Source: Paracoccus albicereus
GTDB taxonomy: Bacteria > Pseudomonadota > Alphaproteobacteria > Rhodobacterales > Rhodobacteraceae
Reading direction: 5' to 3'
Length of the DNA stretch: 64,000 bases
Assembly: GCF_024359525.1 (NCBI RefSeq)
Contig: NZ_JAKZEU010000002.1
Location: forward strand, 1 to 64,000
Position numbers and translations under genes: made by a program. Positions within the stretch are counted from its first letter, which is position 1. Each line of letters starts with the position of its first letter. Below, piece by piece: positions 16,542 to 25,869 of this stretch. Below the pieces are notes generated by a model. It was given only the letters and a program-made list of their open reading frames with translations, made no database searches and was not told the DNA's origin.

Positions 16542-17912
16542 CTATTGACCGATATTCACAGTCTGATCGTCGGCCAGTTCGAGGTTGCTGTCGTAATCGA
16601 AGTCATTCGCGGCTTCGATTTCCTCCTCGGTTAGGTCAGACAGGACGAGGCGATCCTCCCTGACGCTGACGCGAGCGATCGGAACCGGCACCTGCTTTTC
16701 GCCGATCCCCAAGAAGCCACCGTCTGCGACCACCAGGTGAGGCTGTCCATTGATCTCGACGACGGCATCTGGCGCCCCGAGCTCCTCTCCGCCCGATGTG
16801 ACGACGTCCATATCCAAGAGGTCGCCGACAGTCATTGTCTCTCCTTGGGGTGACTGCGGCTGAGCTGCATCAGTCTGGCCTTCGGCAGAGGCGGGTTGTT
16901 CTTCGGCGTTATTGTCATCTTGCTGCTGTTCAGCCTGCGCCTGACGGCGCTGCTCGCGCTCTTCGGGCGTCTCTACGGTGATGACGGGCTCGCCAGAGGT
17001 GCCAACTTCAATCGTCGGCTGCTCGGCCATCATGACCGCAATGCGTGGCTCCGCCCTTTCGAACGACAGCGAAGGATCGCCGGATTCATAACTCATCTGA
17101 GGCTGACCCTCGGCCTCGACAATCTCGACCTGAGGCTCGGCACCCGCTGTCTCAACATCGCCTTCGACGGATTGTTGATCGCTACTGACGGGGGCTTCTG
17201 ACGAGTTCTCGTCTGTCTGAGCCGTCGCGGATTGATCCGAATCCTCGTCCAGATCAATGTCGACGTTAAGCTGTGGCTCGCCTTGGCGAACAGAAACAAC
17301 CGGCTCGCCCTGCGATACCTCAACCTGAGGATCGGCTTGGCTGATGCGAACGTCAGGGTTGGGTTGCAGGATGTAGATCTCCGGCGCCGGAATATCGACG
17401 CGGACGACGATTTCGGGAATTTCGACCTCAATCTGCGGCCGCGCCTGCCGCAGCTCTATCTGCGCCGGCTCCTGCGTGACATCGATCTGCGGTTGCTGTT
17501 CTGTCACGCGAACATTCGGCGCGGGCACTTCAACATCGACGTCAGGCTCGGGAACGGTGACGCGCGCGTCACCCTCGATCTCGACCTGTTCGGAAAGGTC
17601 GACCTCCTCGGTGAGCGTCTCGCTGCTCTCCTGCGAAGCTGTCTCGGTCGACCCGGTTTGAAGCTGATCTACGATCGCGGCGCATTCCGCCTGATCGTCA
17701 CTGTTGATCGCTGTGATGATGCGCTCTCGCGACGGTGCGTCGAACGGTTCCTCGCGTGCTTCGACGGCCTCGGCAAGGGTCACGCATTCCTGCGTCTTGC
17801 CTTCCAAACCGCCTTCGTTGATCCGGATGCCTTGTGCCATCGCAGCAAACGGCACGCATGCTGTCAGTGCCGTCGTGATGGCCAAGATGTTGGCATGTTT
17901 TCCAAGTTGCAC
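16542..17912 (-). CDS. Exported PRC-barrel protein with a long P-x-(V/I)-x repeat region
   Basis: The 456-residue protein starts with a signal peptide ending ACVPFAAMAQ. A short domain with two cysteines follows (KTQECVTLAEAVEAREEPFD to DDQAECAAIVDQL). Then come about 100 residues of imperfect 10-13-residue repeats (PQIDVTQEPAQIELRQARP, PDVRISQADPQVEVSQGEP) alternating hydrophobic beta-strand residues with Pro/Gln/Glu. An acidic Gln/Glu linker and a C-terminal PRC-barrel domain (TVGDLLDMDVVTSGGEELG) complete it. It is very acidic and probably periplasmic. The repeats may form a beta-solenoid-like or extended stalk; this is inference. Confidence 0.7.
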   Translation of the reverse strand: MQLGKHANILAITTALTACVPFAAMAQGIRINEGGLEGKTQECVTLAEAVEAREEPFDAPSRERIITAINSDDQAECAAIVDQLQTGSTETASQESSETLTEEVDLSEQVEIEGDARVTVPEPDVDVEVPAPNVRVTEQQPQIDVTQEPAQIELRQARPQIEVEIPEIVVRVDIPAPEIYILQPNPDVRISQADPQVEVSQGEPVVSVRQGEPQLNVDIDLDEDSDQSATAQTDENSSEAPVSSDQQSVEGDVETAGAEPQVEIVEAEGQPQMSYESGDPSLSFERAEPRIAVMMAEQPTIEVGTSGEPVITVETPEEREQRRQAQAEQQQDDNNAEEQPASAEGQTDAAQPQSPQGETMTVGDLLDMDVVTSGGEELGAPDAVVEINGQPHLVVADGGFLGIGEKQVPVPIARVSVREDRLVLSDLTEEEIEAANDFDYDSNLELADDQTVNIGQ

Positions 17913-18089
17913 GGTCTCGTCTCCCTGATTTGTCTCGATGGGTCGAGCGTAGCTCCGTGTCAGGCGCCTTGCGCAGCGCAGAGTCTAAACTGGTTTAGGA
18001 AACAGGCGATCTTCTGGCATGAGCTTTCCGGGTTCTCCACCCAAAGCCCCCAAAGGCACTTCCTTTCAAGACGGTCGAGGCGATAGGGT

Positions 18090-18845
18090 TTAGCCACCAG
18101 ACGCACCAGGCTGTGGAAACCACGTGGTATCCATCGACAGATACGGATCGCGAAAGCCGAGTTCTTGCTCCCATTCCTCGCGTGCCAGCAACCTGAAGTA
18201 AGGGCGCTCCACTTCAAGCTCGCCGTTCTTCCGAAAATTGTTCAGCAACTTGTTGATGTAGACGGGGGTCAATCCCAGGATCTGGCCCAGTTCGGCCTGA
18301 CTGAAGGGGACTTGTATCCGATTGCCCAGTCCCACATTCGCTACCTCAAGGCGGGCGCGCAACTGGAGCAGAAAGAATTTGAAGCGCGCGGACGCCTTCA
18401 TGCTGCCCAAGGCAGTCGCGTGATGCCTCAGCGCTATCTGGTCCAGACTTCCGATCGAGATCAGCAAAGCCGCCAGTCGGGGGAAGTCCGTTAGCAGTGT
18501 CGACAAACGGTCTCGAGGGAAAGGGCAGACCACACCGTCAGTTTGCATGACGATGCGATGGTGCGCTTCTCTTGCACCGAGTTCCGCCAGGCCGATGACC
18601 TCGCCTGGAATGTAGACCCGTAGAATCTGGCCGCTTCCGGTCTGATCTTCGGACCGAACCACGGCCCAACCGGTCTTGAGAACGCTGATGCTGTCTGTCC
18701 TACCGCCCAAGGCGGCGATGGCGCGTCCTTTCGCATAGCTTCGCTCATCCCGCTCCATCTGCGCTATGAACTCACATTCTCCGCGATCAAGGTCTACGAA
18801 GCGCGAAAGTCGGCTGACGAGACAGCTTTGTTCGACGGTTTGCAA
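18090..18845 (-). CDS. Crp/Fnr-family transcriptional regulator
   Basis: The 251-residue protein has an N-terminal cyclic-nucleotide-binding-like beta barrel (GQILRVYIPGEVIGLAELGA), a long dimer helix, and a C-terminal winged HTH (FSQAELGQILGLTPVYINKL). There is no Cys cluster at the N-terminus, so it is not an iron-sulphur FNR. The effector is unknown. No divergent partner is close enough to name a target; the 336-bp stretch on its upstream side (18846-19181) shows nothing I can identify. Confidence 0.85.
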   Translation of the reverse strand: MQTVEQSCLVSRLSRFVDLDRGECEFIAQMERDERSYAKGRAIAALGGRTDSISVLKTGWAVVRSEDQTGSGQILRVYIPGEVIGLAELGAREAHHRIVMQTDGVVCPFPRDRLSTLLTDFPRLAALLISIGSLDQIALRHHATALGSMKASARFKFFLLQLRARLEVANVGLGNRIQVPFSQAELGQILGLTPVYINKLLNNFRKNGELEVERPYFRLLAREEWEQELGFRDPYLSMDTTWFPQPGASGG

Positions 18846-19181
18846 AGGCGTATCTCCAAAAGCCTTGAGCTAAACCGGAATCCGCGTACTTGATTGCACT
18901 GAAGTCCGAGTTTGGCCCTATCTGTCTGCATATGTTCGGTCCTCAGTTGGCATCATCGCAAGAGCACGAAAGGAGTTCAATGTTTGATCGATCAGGCCGG
19001 CAGAACCCACCGCGCGCCATGCCCGCAGCGCATAGGCACAAGACCGCTCCCGTTGCCGGGGTCGCATAAGAATGAATTCATCCTGTGATCCTAGGAGTCG
19101 GTTGAACGCGCCTGTCTCAACTCAGCATTCAGCAGGAACAATCGACCGGAAGGAGCGGCGCCGACCCACCGTTGCGCCGAC

Positions 19182-19592
19182 CTAACGTTGCATGGCCTCG
19201 ACATATTCCATCAGCGCGACCAGACGTGCGGGCGTGGGCGTAGGGATGCCGTCGCCGGCGTCGTAGAGGACCGTCCGGCCGTCCAGCACATCGCCAAATT
19301 GCGGCATAGGAGTTTCGCTGCGACCCGGCGTGAAGCCATAGATGTGGCTCATCACGCGTAAGCGTGGAAACTCACCACCATTGTTCGCTGCAACGCGAGT
19401 CAAATCGACGGGGGGTGGGACCATCCCCACAGCTGCGGGACCGTCGCCCCTGCCGCGCTCTCCGTGACAATCCACGCAAAGAGTGTTGAAATCGTTGCGT
19501 GCCTGCTCTCGGCCAGTGCCCTGCGGTGCGCAGGCAGCGATAAATGTTGCGAGCGCAAGCCCTGAAAGTCCCGCCCCGTAAATCGTTTTCAT
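19182..19592 (-). CDS. Class I c-type cytochrome, probably a lipoprotein
   Basis: The 136-residue protein has an N-terminal hydrophobic segment ending in a lipobox-like TFIAAC, the haem motif CVDCH, a GRGDGPAA loop and a late methionine (ETPMPQFGDVLDG) suited as the sixth ligand. It would be anchored to the inner membrane facing the periplasm and act as a small electron carrier. No oxidase or dehydrogenase partner is adjacent, so the electron route is unknown. Confidence 0.85.
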   Translation of the reverse strand: MKTIYGAGLSGLALATFIAACAPQGTGREQARNDFNTLCVDCHGERGRGDGPAAVGMVPPPVDLTRVAANNGGEFPRLRVMSHIYGFTPGRSETPMPQFGDVLDGRTVLYDAGDGIPTPTPARLVALMEYVEAMQR

Positions 19593-19977
19593 CGCGTCTG
19601 TCCCTTCCGATCATTGTCGGGTCCTGTCTAACCTCACGGGAAGGTGCAGGCAATCAATGGCGCCCGGCGCCCGATCTCTGCCAACCTCATGCCGAACTGC
19701 TCGACCCTCGCCGGCGAAGTTCATGACCTGCGCAGGATCGTGAGTGAAACGTTAAGCTATGGAAGGAGGGTCCATTGCGTCCGTTTTGGAGACCTCCATC
19801 AGGTCCTGATGCTGTCCTCGTCCCGCTCACGCTACCTGGAGAGATCGCGCTGCCCCCGATAGCAGCGTCCGGAAATTTCGGCTAAGGGCCGAGGATGTAA
19901 ATCAGAGGTTACCCCGCACCTGTCCCTTCACTCGGTGAACTCGATTGAGACTAATGCCCAAAGCGGATTGTTCGCGT
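19593..19977. other. Intergenic, no gene recognised
   Basis: Short ORFs on the plus strand (for example one reading ETLSYGRRVHCVRFGDLHQV) do not match families I know and lack ribosome sites. No hairpin terminator or tRNA was seen. Confidence 0.5.
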
Positions 19978-20172
19978 TCAGGGGTCGGGCAGGAAGATGT
20001 CCTCGATCGAGAGGGCGAACAGACGTGAGATGCTGAAAGCCAAAGGCAAGCTTGGATCATAACGCCCGCGCTCCAGAGCGTTTACGGTTTGCCTTGATAC
20101 GCCAAGCCGAAGCGCAAGATCTTGCTGCGACCATGCTCGCCGCTGCCGCAGTTCCTGAATGAGATTATTCAT
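19978..20172 (-). CDS. Small XRE/Cro-type regulator (YozG-like)
   Basis: ATG 20172 gives a 64-residue protein, MNNLIQELRQRRAWSQQDLA continuing with LRLGVSRQTVNALERGRYDP. This is the whole HTH domain of the short YozG-type regulators, ending SIEDIFLPDP as usual. These often control an adjacent small membrane gene, but none is evident here. Two direct repeats upstream (see the next entry) could be its own operator. Confidence 0.85.
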   Translation of the reverse strand: MNNLIQELRQRRAWSQQDLALRLGVSRQTVNALERGRYDPSLPLAFSISRLFALSIEDIFLPDP

Positions 20173-20235
20173 CGGTGACGCAAAATCCCCACCATCATTC
20201 CGGCAAACCAAAAAGCTGTCATGAGAGGCCAGTTT

Positions 20236-20281
20236 GCTTTACATACGGTATGGCTACCAAAAGCGTCAAGGTCGCTTTACA
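20236..20281. promoter_or_regulatory. Two GCTTTACA direct repeats upstream of the XRE gene
   Basis: GCTTTACA occurs at 20236-20243 and again at 20274-20281, 38 bp apart (near four helical turns), 64-109 bp upstream of the XRE start. The spacing suits a regulator bound on one DNA face, so autoregulation is possible. The remaining sequence to 20649 shows nothing I recognise. Confidence 0.3.
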
Positions 20282-20649
20282 AACCTCGGACTGTCCGTAA
20301 CGGCTGCTCCGCCGTGCGAGTGGGTCCATCACGCTGACTTTGATAGCTTCCGGTGATTCCCGTTACACCCTGGGGGCAAGCGGTTAATCTTGGTTCAGCA
20401 CTGCATACGACGGTGCCTCTTGAGACACCGAGCGAGAGATCGCGTGTGTGCCAAGAAGCTTGGTCATTTTTCCTCGTCGATCAGCACGACAAATGCCTAG
20501 CATTGGTGTGCGCCCCCGGCCAAACGGTGCATTCCTGCGACTCGAACAGTATGCTGTGCAGCAGTTGGGACGGATCGCTGTGACACTGCGTGTGGCGGAT
20601 CGCCTGGGCTTGATCTTGCTGATGGCGTTGCGTGGTATAATTACGCGCC

Positions 20650-21767
20650 ATGCCCGCGCCATCCATAGCAACCCGCATCTCGATTCAGGTGTTTGGCACC
20701 GCGCTTCTAACGATCTCAATGGGATTGGCCGCCTGCGCGCCCCGTGCAGAACTCTCGCTCATGAACCCGCCGGTTTCCGCCGGGCCGGAGGAAGCTGAGC
20801 GGTTCGACATGGTGGCTGTTACCACACGCGCAAGGCAGACTCCGACCAGCAATATCTTCACGACAAATCGGAGCTTTGAGCCGAACCACGCTCTGTTTGA
20901 GATTGTCTCATCATCCGATCGGGAGCCTGGTGACATGGGCGGCTCGGAAACGGTGTCGGGTCTCGCTGTCGAAAGACAGGCGATCATCACATCGCGGCGG
21001 GCTCTGCTCGACCAAATTGCAGACAGGCCAGTGCCTCGCAAGGTCAGCGTCTTCGTCCATGGATTCAACCTCAATTTCCCGGAGGCCGTGATGCGCACGG
21101 CGCAGCTCTCCGCAGACGATGTGATTGACGGGTATCCTGTGCTCTTTGCCTGGCCATCCGAGGCACGCTTGCAGGGCTATTTGCATGACCGTGACGCGGT
21201 CTTGGTCTCGCGCGATGCTTTGGTCCAACTGCTGATCGATCTCGTTGAGGACAGGCGCCTGAACGAGGTGGACATCTTGGCGCACTCAATGGGTGCTTTC
21301 TTGACGGTAGAGGCCATGCGACAGCTCCGGCTGACCGGCCGCGGAGATGTGCTTGACCAGCTGTCCGTAACCTTGGCGGGGCCTGACATCGACACCGATG
21401 TTTTTGCGGCGCAGATGGCGGTAATCGGTCCGATGCGCCGTCCGGTAAAAATTCTTGTCGCGCCAGATGACCGTGCGCTGATGCTTTCAGGACGCCTCAG
21501 TGGGGACGCGAGGTTGGGGGCTCTGGACGTGACGGACAGGCGCGTGAGAGACAATTCGGCGAAGTATAATATCGCGATTGTGGATATCTCGGAGTTGCCG
21601 ACAACGGACGGACTGCGTCACGCCCGATATTCCGGCCTCGGCAGAACGACGGTGACCATGGTGAACTCAGCCAACTGCGTGAAGCAGGCGCCTTTGTCGT
21701 GAATACGCTCGGTGCAATCGTGAGCGTTCCCTTCGAGGTGCTTGAGGATGCTCTGGCGCCGCACTGA
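20650..21767 (+). pseudogene. DUF900 alpha/beta-hydrolase lipoprotein, frameshifted near the C-terminus
   Basis: ATG 20650 opens a lipoprotein signal (TISMGLAAC). DUF900 hallmarks follow: VSVFVHGFNLNFPEAVMRTA, the nucleophile motif LAHSMGAFL and the acid region LAGPDIDTDVF. The open frame ends at 21702, but its last 20 residues look foreign. Shifting one base near 21635-21650 gives GELSQLREAGAFVVNTLGAI and VSVPFEVLEDALAPH, ending at 21767 as a natural terminus. The catalytic Ser, Asp and upstream His lie before the break, so partial activity is conceivable. Confidence 0.7.
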
Positions 21768-21952
21768 GCTTCCGAGGCAAACGTCTAGCGCAAGGCTCAG
21801 AGGCATAGCGCTCAGAGAGCATAAATATCGTAGGTGTTGATTACAGGGGGAGGGCGATTAGGAGGAACCTTGAGTTGTCAGCCATCTTGAAGCTTCCAGT
21901 GACGAGCTTTCAGCATCCAATATCACCGTCGTGAAGCGCCCAATCAGGGCAG

Positions 21953-23299
21953 CTAGCTCGCCTGACTATAGGCTCCTTCATGGTGCGCGAAACCTGGATC
22001 GAAATAGGCCGCGAGGATCCGAACGGTTTCTCGACTGCCAGACCGCAGCATATTTTCGTCGAGGCTCCCGATCCCTGGAAGCTCATCGATCGCGGTCCGC
22101 GCACGCCGCTTGAGGTATTCGATGTCGATATCGTGTCGGATTGCGACGCTCTTCAGATCGATCCGGCCATCACACATCAGACGCTCGATGACGCTGGCGG
22201 CCACCTTGTCCAGCGGTGAGGACCTATGGCCCCGAGCGGTGGCGAGCTGTCCCGCGGCGGTTCGTCGCTGCCACTCTCCCGTTGCAGCGACGTTTTGTGC
22301 GGTTCCCTGAGCAAACGACGAGATCGCAGATGGTCCGAGCCCGATCAACGCTCGCGCGTCATCCGTCGTGTAGCCTTGAAAATTCCGTCGCAGGGTGCCC
22401 TGGCTCGCGGCGATGGCAAGCTCATCCTCGGGCAGCGCGAAATGATCGATGCCGACCTCTTCGTAGCCTTCCGCGACAAGGACGTTGCGGGCCACAGCCG
22501 CCAGGTGCAGTCGCGCTTCGGGGTCTGGAAGGTCATTTTCGCTGATGAGACGCTGACGCTGCGCCATCCACGGGACATGGGCGTAGCCGAAGAGCGCGAG
22601 TCTTTCAGGGCGCATCGCGACAATGTGGTCCAGCGTCCGGCGCATCGTATCCTCGGTCTGAAACGGCAGGCCGTAAACCAGATCGACATTGATGCTCGAA
22701 ATACCCCGCATCCTCGCGTTTCCCACCAGAGAGTGGGTCACCTCAAGGCTTTGAAGCCGCCCGATGGCTTTCTGAACGAGCGGGTCGAAGTCCTGGACAC
22801 CGACCGAAACGCGCGACAGACCCATGCGCACCAACGCGTCGAGGCGGGCCGTGTCGCAATCGCACGGGTCGATTTCGACCGACACCTCGTGACCGGGCGC
22901 GAGTGTGAAGCTCTGCTCCAGCCATCCGGCGAGCCGGTCGATCCGATCGGCCGACAGGATCGTCGGCGTGCCGCCGCCCAGATGCAGGCGTCCGACGGAC
23001 ACACCGGGGGCGAGGATGCGCCCGACACGTGCGATCTCTTTGCGAAGGTGTTGCAGATACCGGTCCAGCGGCGCGTCGGTGCTTGTTCCCTGCGTGCGAC
23101 AGGCGCAAAACTAGCATAAACGGCGGCAGAACGGCACGTGGACGTAAAGCGAGACGGAGGAACCGCCCGGGATGTCCGAGATCCAGCGCTCAGCGTCCTC
23201 CGGTCCTATGGACGAGGTGAAACGATTGGCGGGCGGGTAGCTCGTATAACGCGGCACGCGCGCGTCTCGAAGCGCTTTTGACAGGGGATCATGGCTCAT
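21953..23299 (-). pseudogene. hemN: Oxygen-independent coproporphyrinogen III dehydrogenase (HemN), amber stop in the [4Fe-4S] motif
   Basis: This radical-SAM enzyme decarboxylates coproporphyrinogen III anaerobically. From ATG 23299 the frame reads MSHDPLSKALRDARVPRYTS, then VHVPFCRRLC. It meets TAG at 23111-23113 and continues in the same frame as FCACRTQGTS, then LHLGGGTPTILS, SVEIDPCD, GVQDFDPLVQ and DLVYGLPFQT to 21953. The stop falls inside the CxxxCxxC cluster motif, at the aromatic position before the third cysteine. One base change (for example TGG to TAG) would explain it. All other hallmarks are intact, so the mutation is recent, or it is an error. Confidence 0.88.
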
Positions 23300-23333
23300 C
23301 AGTGAAGCTTTGCCCTCCCGCAGCCTTGCCGCC

Positions 23334-23347
23334 TTGATGCAGATCAA
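23334..23347. promoter_or_regulatory. FNR box between hemN and fnrL
   Basis: TTGATGCAGATCAA is a perfect TTGAT-N4-ATCAA palindrome midway between the divergent hemN and fnrL starts. It predicts oxygen-dependent control of hemN by FnrL and autoregulation of fnrL. The arrangement is standard in Rhodobacterales. Confidence 0.92.
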
Positions 23348-23368
23348 GGCGCGAAATACACATTCGGG

Positions 23369-24106
23369 ATGAACCTGCGGCTTGCCAGAACGTCCTGCAT
23401 CGAATGTCCGATCCGCCACCGCGCGGTCTGTGCCGAATGCGATGACACCGAGCTTGCCGTGCTGGAAGGCATCAAGAGCTATGTGACCGTCCCGAAGGGC
23501 GGCCGTATCGCGGAAGCTGGAGAGTCGCTGGACCATCTGTCCTCTGTCGTTTCGGGATGCGCGACGGTCTCGAAGACGCTGGCCGATGGCCGCCGGCAGA
23601 TGGTCGGGCTGTTGCTGCCGTCCGATTTCATCGGCCGTCCGGGCCGTGCCACGCTGTCCTTCGACATCGAGGCGGCGACCGACGTGACCTTGTGCCGCTT
23701 TCAGCGCCGCGCGTTCGAAGCGATCATCAGGTCGTCACCCAATGTCGCGCGTCGTCTGCTGACGATGACGCTGGATGAGCTGGACGTGGCGCGGGACTGG
23801 CAGGTGCTGCTCGGGCGGCTTACCGCGCGGGAAAGGGTGATCCATTTCCTGCTCAGTCTGGTTCGCCGCGAAGCGACGGAGACGGGTGCGGCGCATCGAT
23901 CCGGTCCGGTCCGTCTGGAACTGCCTCTGTCGCGCGAAATGATCGCCGATTACCTCGGCCTGACGATCGAGACCACGAGCAGGCAGTTCACGGCGCTGAG
24001 GAAGGATGGCCTGATCGAAACGCCGACGGCGCGGACAATCGTCGTGCCCGACCTCTTGAACCTCATGCCGGAAGCGATGGACGAAGACGGTGGGCCCATC
24101 GCCTGA
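23369..24106 (+). CDS. fnrL: FnrL, oxygen-sensing Crp/Fnr regulator
   Basis: The 245-residue protein has an N-terminal cysteine cluster (CIECPIRHRAVCAEC, residues 10-24) and an internal cysteine (DVTLCRF), as expected for [4Fe-4S] ligands. A Crp-like barrel and an HTH follow (LPLSREMIADYLGLTIETTS, then RQFTALRKDG). The E-SR-type recognition helix (ETTSRQ) fits TTGAT half-sites. It diverges from hemN across a perfect FNR box only 22 bp upstream of the start, a position that suggests autorepression. Confidence 0.9.
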   Translation: MNLRLARTSCIECPIRHRAVCAECDDTELAVLEGIKSYVTVPKGGRIAEAGESLDHLSSVVSGCATVSKTLADGRRQMVGLLLPSDFIGRPGRATLSFDIEAATDVTLCRFQRRAFEAIIRSSPNVARRLLTMTLDELDVARDWQVLLGRLTARERVIHFLLSLVRREATETGAAHRSGPVRLELPLSREMIADYLGLTIETTSRQFTALRKDGLIETPTARTIVVPDLLNLMPEAMDEDGGPIA

Positions 24107-24176
24107 CCATAGTGTCTCTGGTTGCGCAATCGCCTACCGAGACGACGTCAGAACTCGTTGGCTATGCCTTAAATGG

Positions 24177-24650
24177 TCAGGATCCGGGCTTGAGGGAAAG
24201 GCTCATCTCTCCGGTTCGCCCAAACCCGAACCCTTCGTAGAGAGGCCGCCCAGCCGTTGAACTGTGCAAAACCACCTGTGTGCAGCCGATCTCGCGCAGG
24301 TGACCAATTGCTCGCTCAAGAAGTCTTTTCCCGATCCCTCGCCCGCGCGCGTCGTCCTCCACAAACATCGAGCCGACATATCCAACGCGGCTAACCGGTT
24401 TGCGAAGCACGATCGGATACGGCGAACGCGGCTCTTCACAGCATACGGAGCCGACTATTTTTCCGTCGAATGTCGCAATGAAAGCCTTCAAATGGTGACG
24501 CGCCCGACCCTCACGGAGGAAGTGCGATGTCCGTTCGCGCGCATCCGGCTCAAACTCATGATCCGCCGTGCCGTAGCTGCGCCACAGTGCCACATAGTGC
24601 GAGACGAGAACGTCGTCGTCTGAGGGTGTAGCAAGTCTGATTGTTAGCAT
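24177..24650 (-). CDS. GNAT-family N-acetyltransferase
   Basis: ATG 24650 (MLTIRLATPSDDDVLVSHY) is preferred over ATG 24665 because TTGGAG precedes it. The 157-residue product shows GNAT motif A (GYVGSMFVEDDARGRGIGKR) and motif B (VVLHSSTAGRPLYEGFGFGR). The CoA-binding loop RGRGIG is intact. The substrate is unknown and no operon partner is present. Confidence 0.88.
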   Translation of the reverse strand: MLTIRLATPSDDDVLVSHYVALWRSYGTADHEFEPDARERTSHFLREGRARHHLKAFIATFDGKIVGSVCCEEPRSPYPIVLRKPVSRVGYVGSMFVEDDARGRGIGKRLLERAIGHLREIGCTQVVLHSSTAGRPLYEGFGFGRTGEMSLSLKPGS

Positions 24651-24771
24651 GGGACTCCAAGCCATCCGTGCGACCTCTCTGGGCGGGACGCGCAGGCAAC
24701 CCCTGATAAGAGGCTGGTTTGCATCATGTCCGGGTGCTAGTCGGAAATCACGATCGTCACGTTTTTGTAGC

Positions 24772-25257
24772 CTAAGAGCGGTTAGGGATCACTTTAAAAC
24801 GCCTTGCTGACGAAGTGGGCGGTCTCACGTCAAGGACAAATAGCGAGACGATTTGGCCATCTCTGCAAAGAAGGGGGCTTCGTTGAAGCATGCGCATCCC
24901 GATGAGGGTCGCTCCAAGCAGCGAGGAGACTGCAACTTCGTCCGCTCTCGGATGGATGTCGAAGACAAGCTTGTCGGTGCGCTCTTCTTTGTGGTTGATC
25001 GAATATGTCACCACAGAGCCCGAGACGATCAAATCATCGGGTGCCGGCTCTGGTGCGCCAGACGATATCCGAAGTTTGTGTCGCAGCAGACCCGTCAGTA
25101 ACACGTTCCTCCGCGCCGCACCGCCGAACCCGCTCTTCAGCAGAAGCTCGATGCGGAGGCGATCAGCGACAGTGAGGTGAAACCGATGTCTCGAGCGACG
25201 AAACGTCGATCGTCGGTCGATGCGCGCGACTTCGCGCGAACGTTCTTCATGAGGCAT
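24772..25257 (-). CDS. GreA/GreB-domain protein (Rnk-like)
   Basis: The 161-residue protein has a basic N-terminus and a C-terminal FKBP-like GreA/GreB domain (VVTYSINHKEERTDKLVFDI, SSLLGATLIGMRMLQR, SLFVLDVRPP). The long coiled coil of true GreA is absent, as in Rnk, which binds RNA polymerase near the secondary channel. It may modulate transcription, but a regulatory target cannot be inferred. The N-terminal third is not recognisable. Confidence 0.7.
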   Translation of the reverse strand: MPHEERSREVARIDRRSTFRRSRHRFHLTVADRLRIELLLKSGFGGAARRNVLLTGLLRHKLRISSGAPEPAPDDLIVSGSVVTYSINHKEERTDKLVFDIHPRADEVAVSSLLGATLIGMRMLQRSPLLCRDGQIVSLFVLDVRPPTSSARRFKVIPNRS

Positions 25258-25869
25258 TGGAGATCCTGAATTGCAGCCCGAAACTTGCGTCGATGGACAA
25301 TCCCGAGCGATCCGAGCGTGCTAGACGCCGGATGCCCGGGAATGCGGGCGGTTCAGAAGTCTGAACCGAAACAGGATAGGACGTGTCACCATTGGAAAAA
25401 TGGTAACCGAAATGCCGGCCGTGTCAATTTACGGAACCAATGGAGTCACGTCTCAGGCGGGAAACGCTGGCTTTGGTGTGGGATCATTCCCCGGTCACGT
25501 CGCGAGACCGCTGGCCCCTGAGCATATGGCCACCACCGCGCGCGAGGTCGAGTTACCAAAGCGCCGAGCGCAGCCCCATATGGATTGCGAATTGCATTCG
25601 CGGTCACGGGGTTCGATCATCGCCATCTTTGCCCGACCATGCGCCGATCTCGATCGTTTGAAGCGCGCTGAGTGGCGGCTGCCTCGCCACGAAGGCTCCG
25701 TCTCGGAGAGGTCTGACGTGTTGTGCCGGTCTCGACCGCGTGCGCCGTCTGCCTCGAAGATGCTGTCGCGTTGAGGATTGCTGTGCGCGGGTCAGCCGCA
25801 GGGCGCTTTACCTTCGACATCGATCCGGCGCAAATGCGCAAACCATCGCTGACCCCCAGGACCTGACCG
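25258..25869. other. Intergenic, no gene recognised
   Basis: About 610 bp. Several plus-strand ORFs of up to 124 codons cross it (for example from 25400), but they lack ribosome sites and family resemblance. No repeat or RNA gene was seen. It may be decayed coding sequence. Confidence 0.4.

Noticed and set aside
22226..23119. 297-codon plus-strand ORF opposite hemN
   Set aside because: It is antisense to a clear radical-SAM enzyme; the amber codon in hemN is better explained by mutation than by the gene being on this strand.
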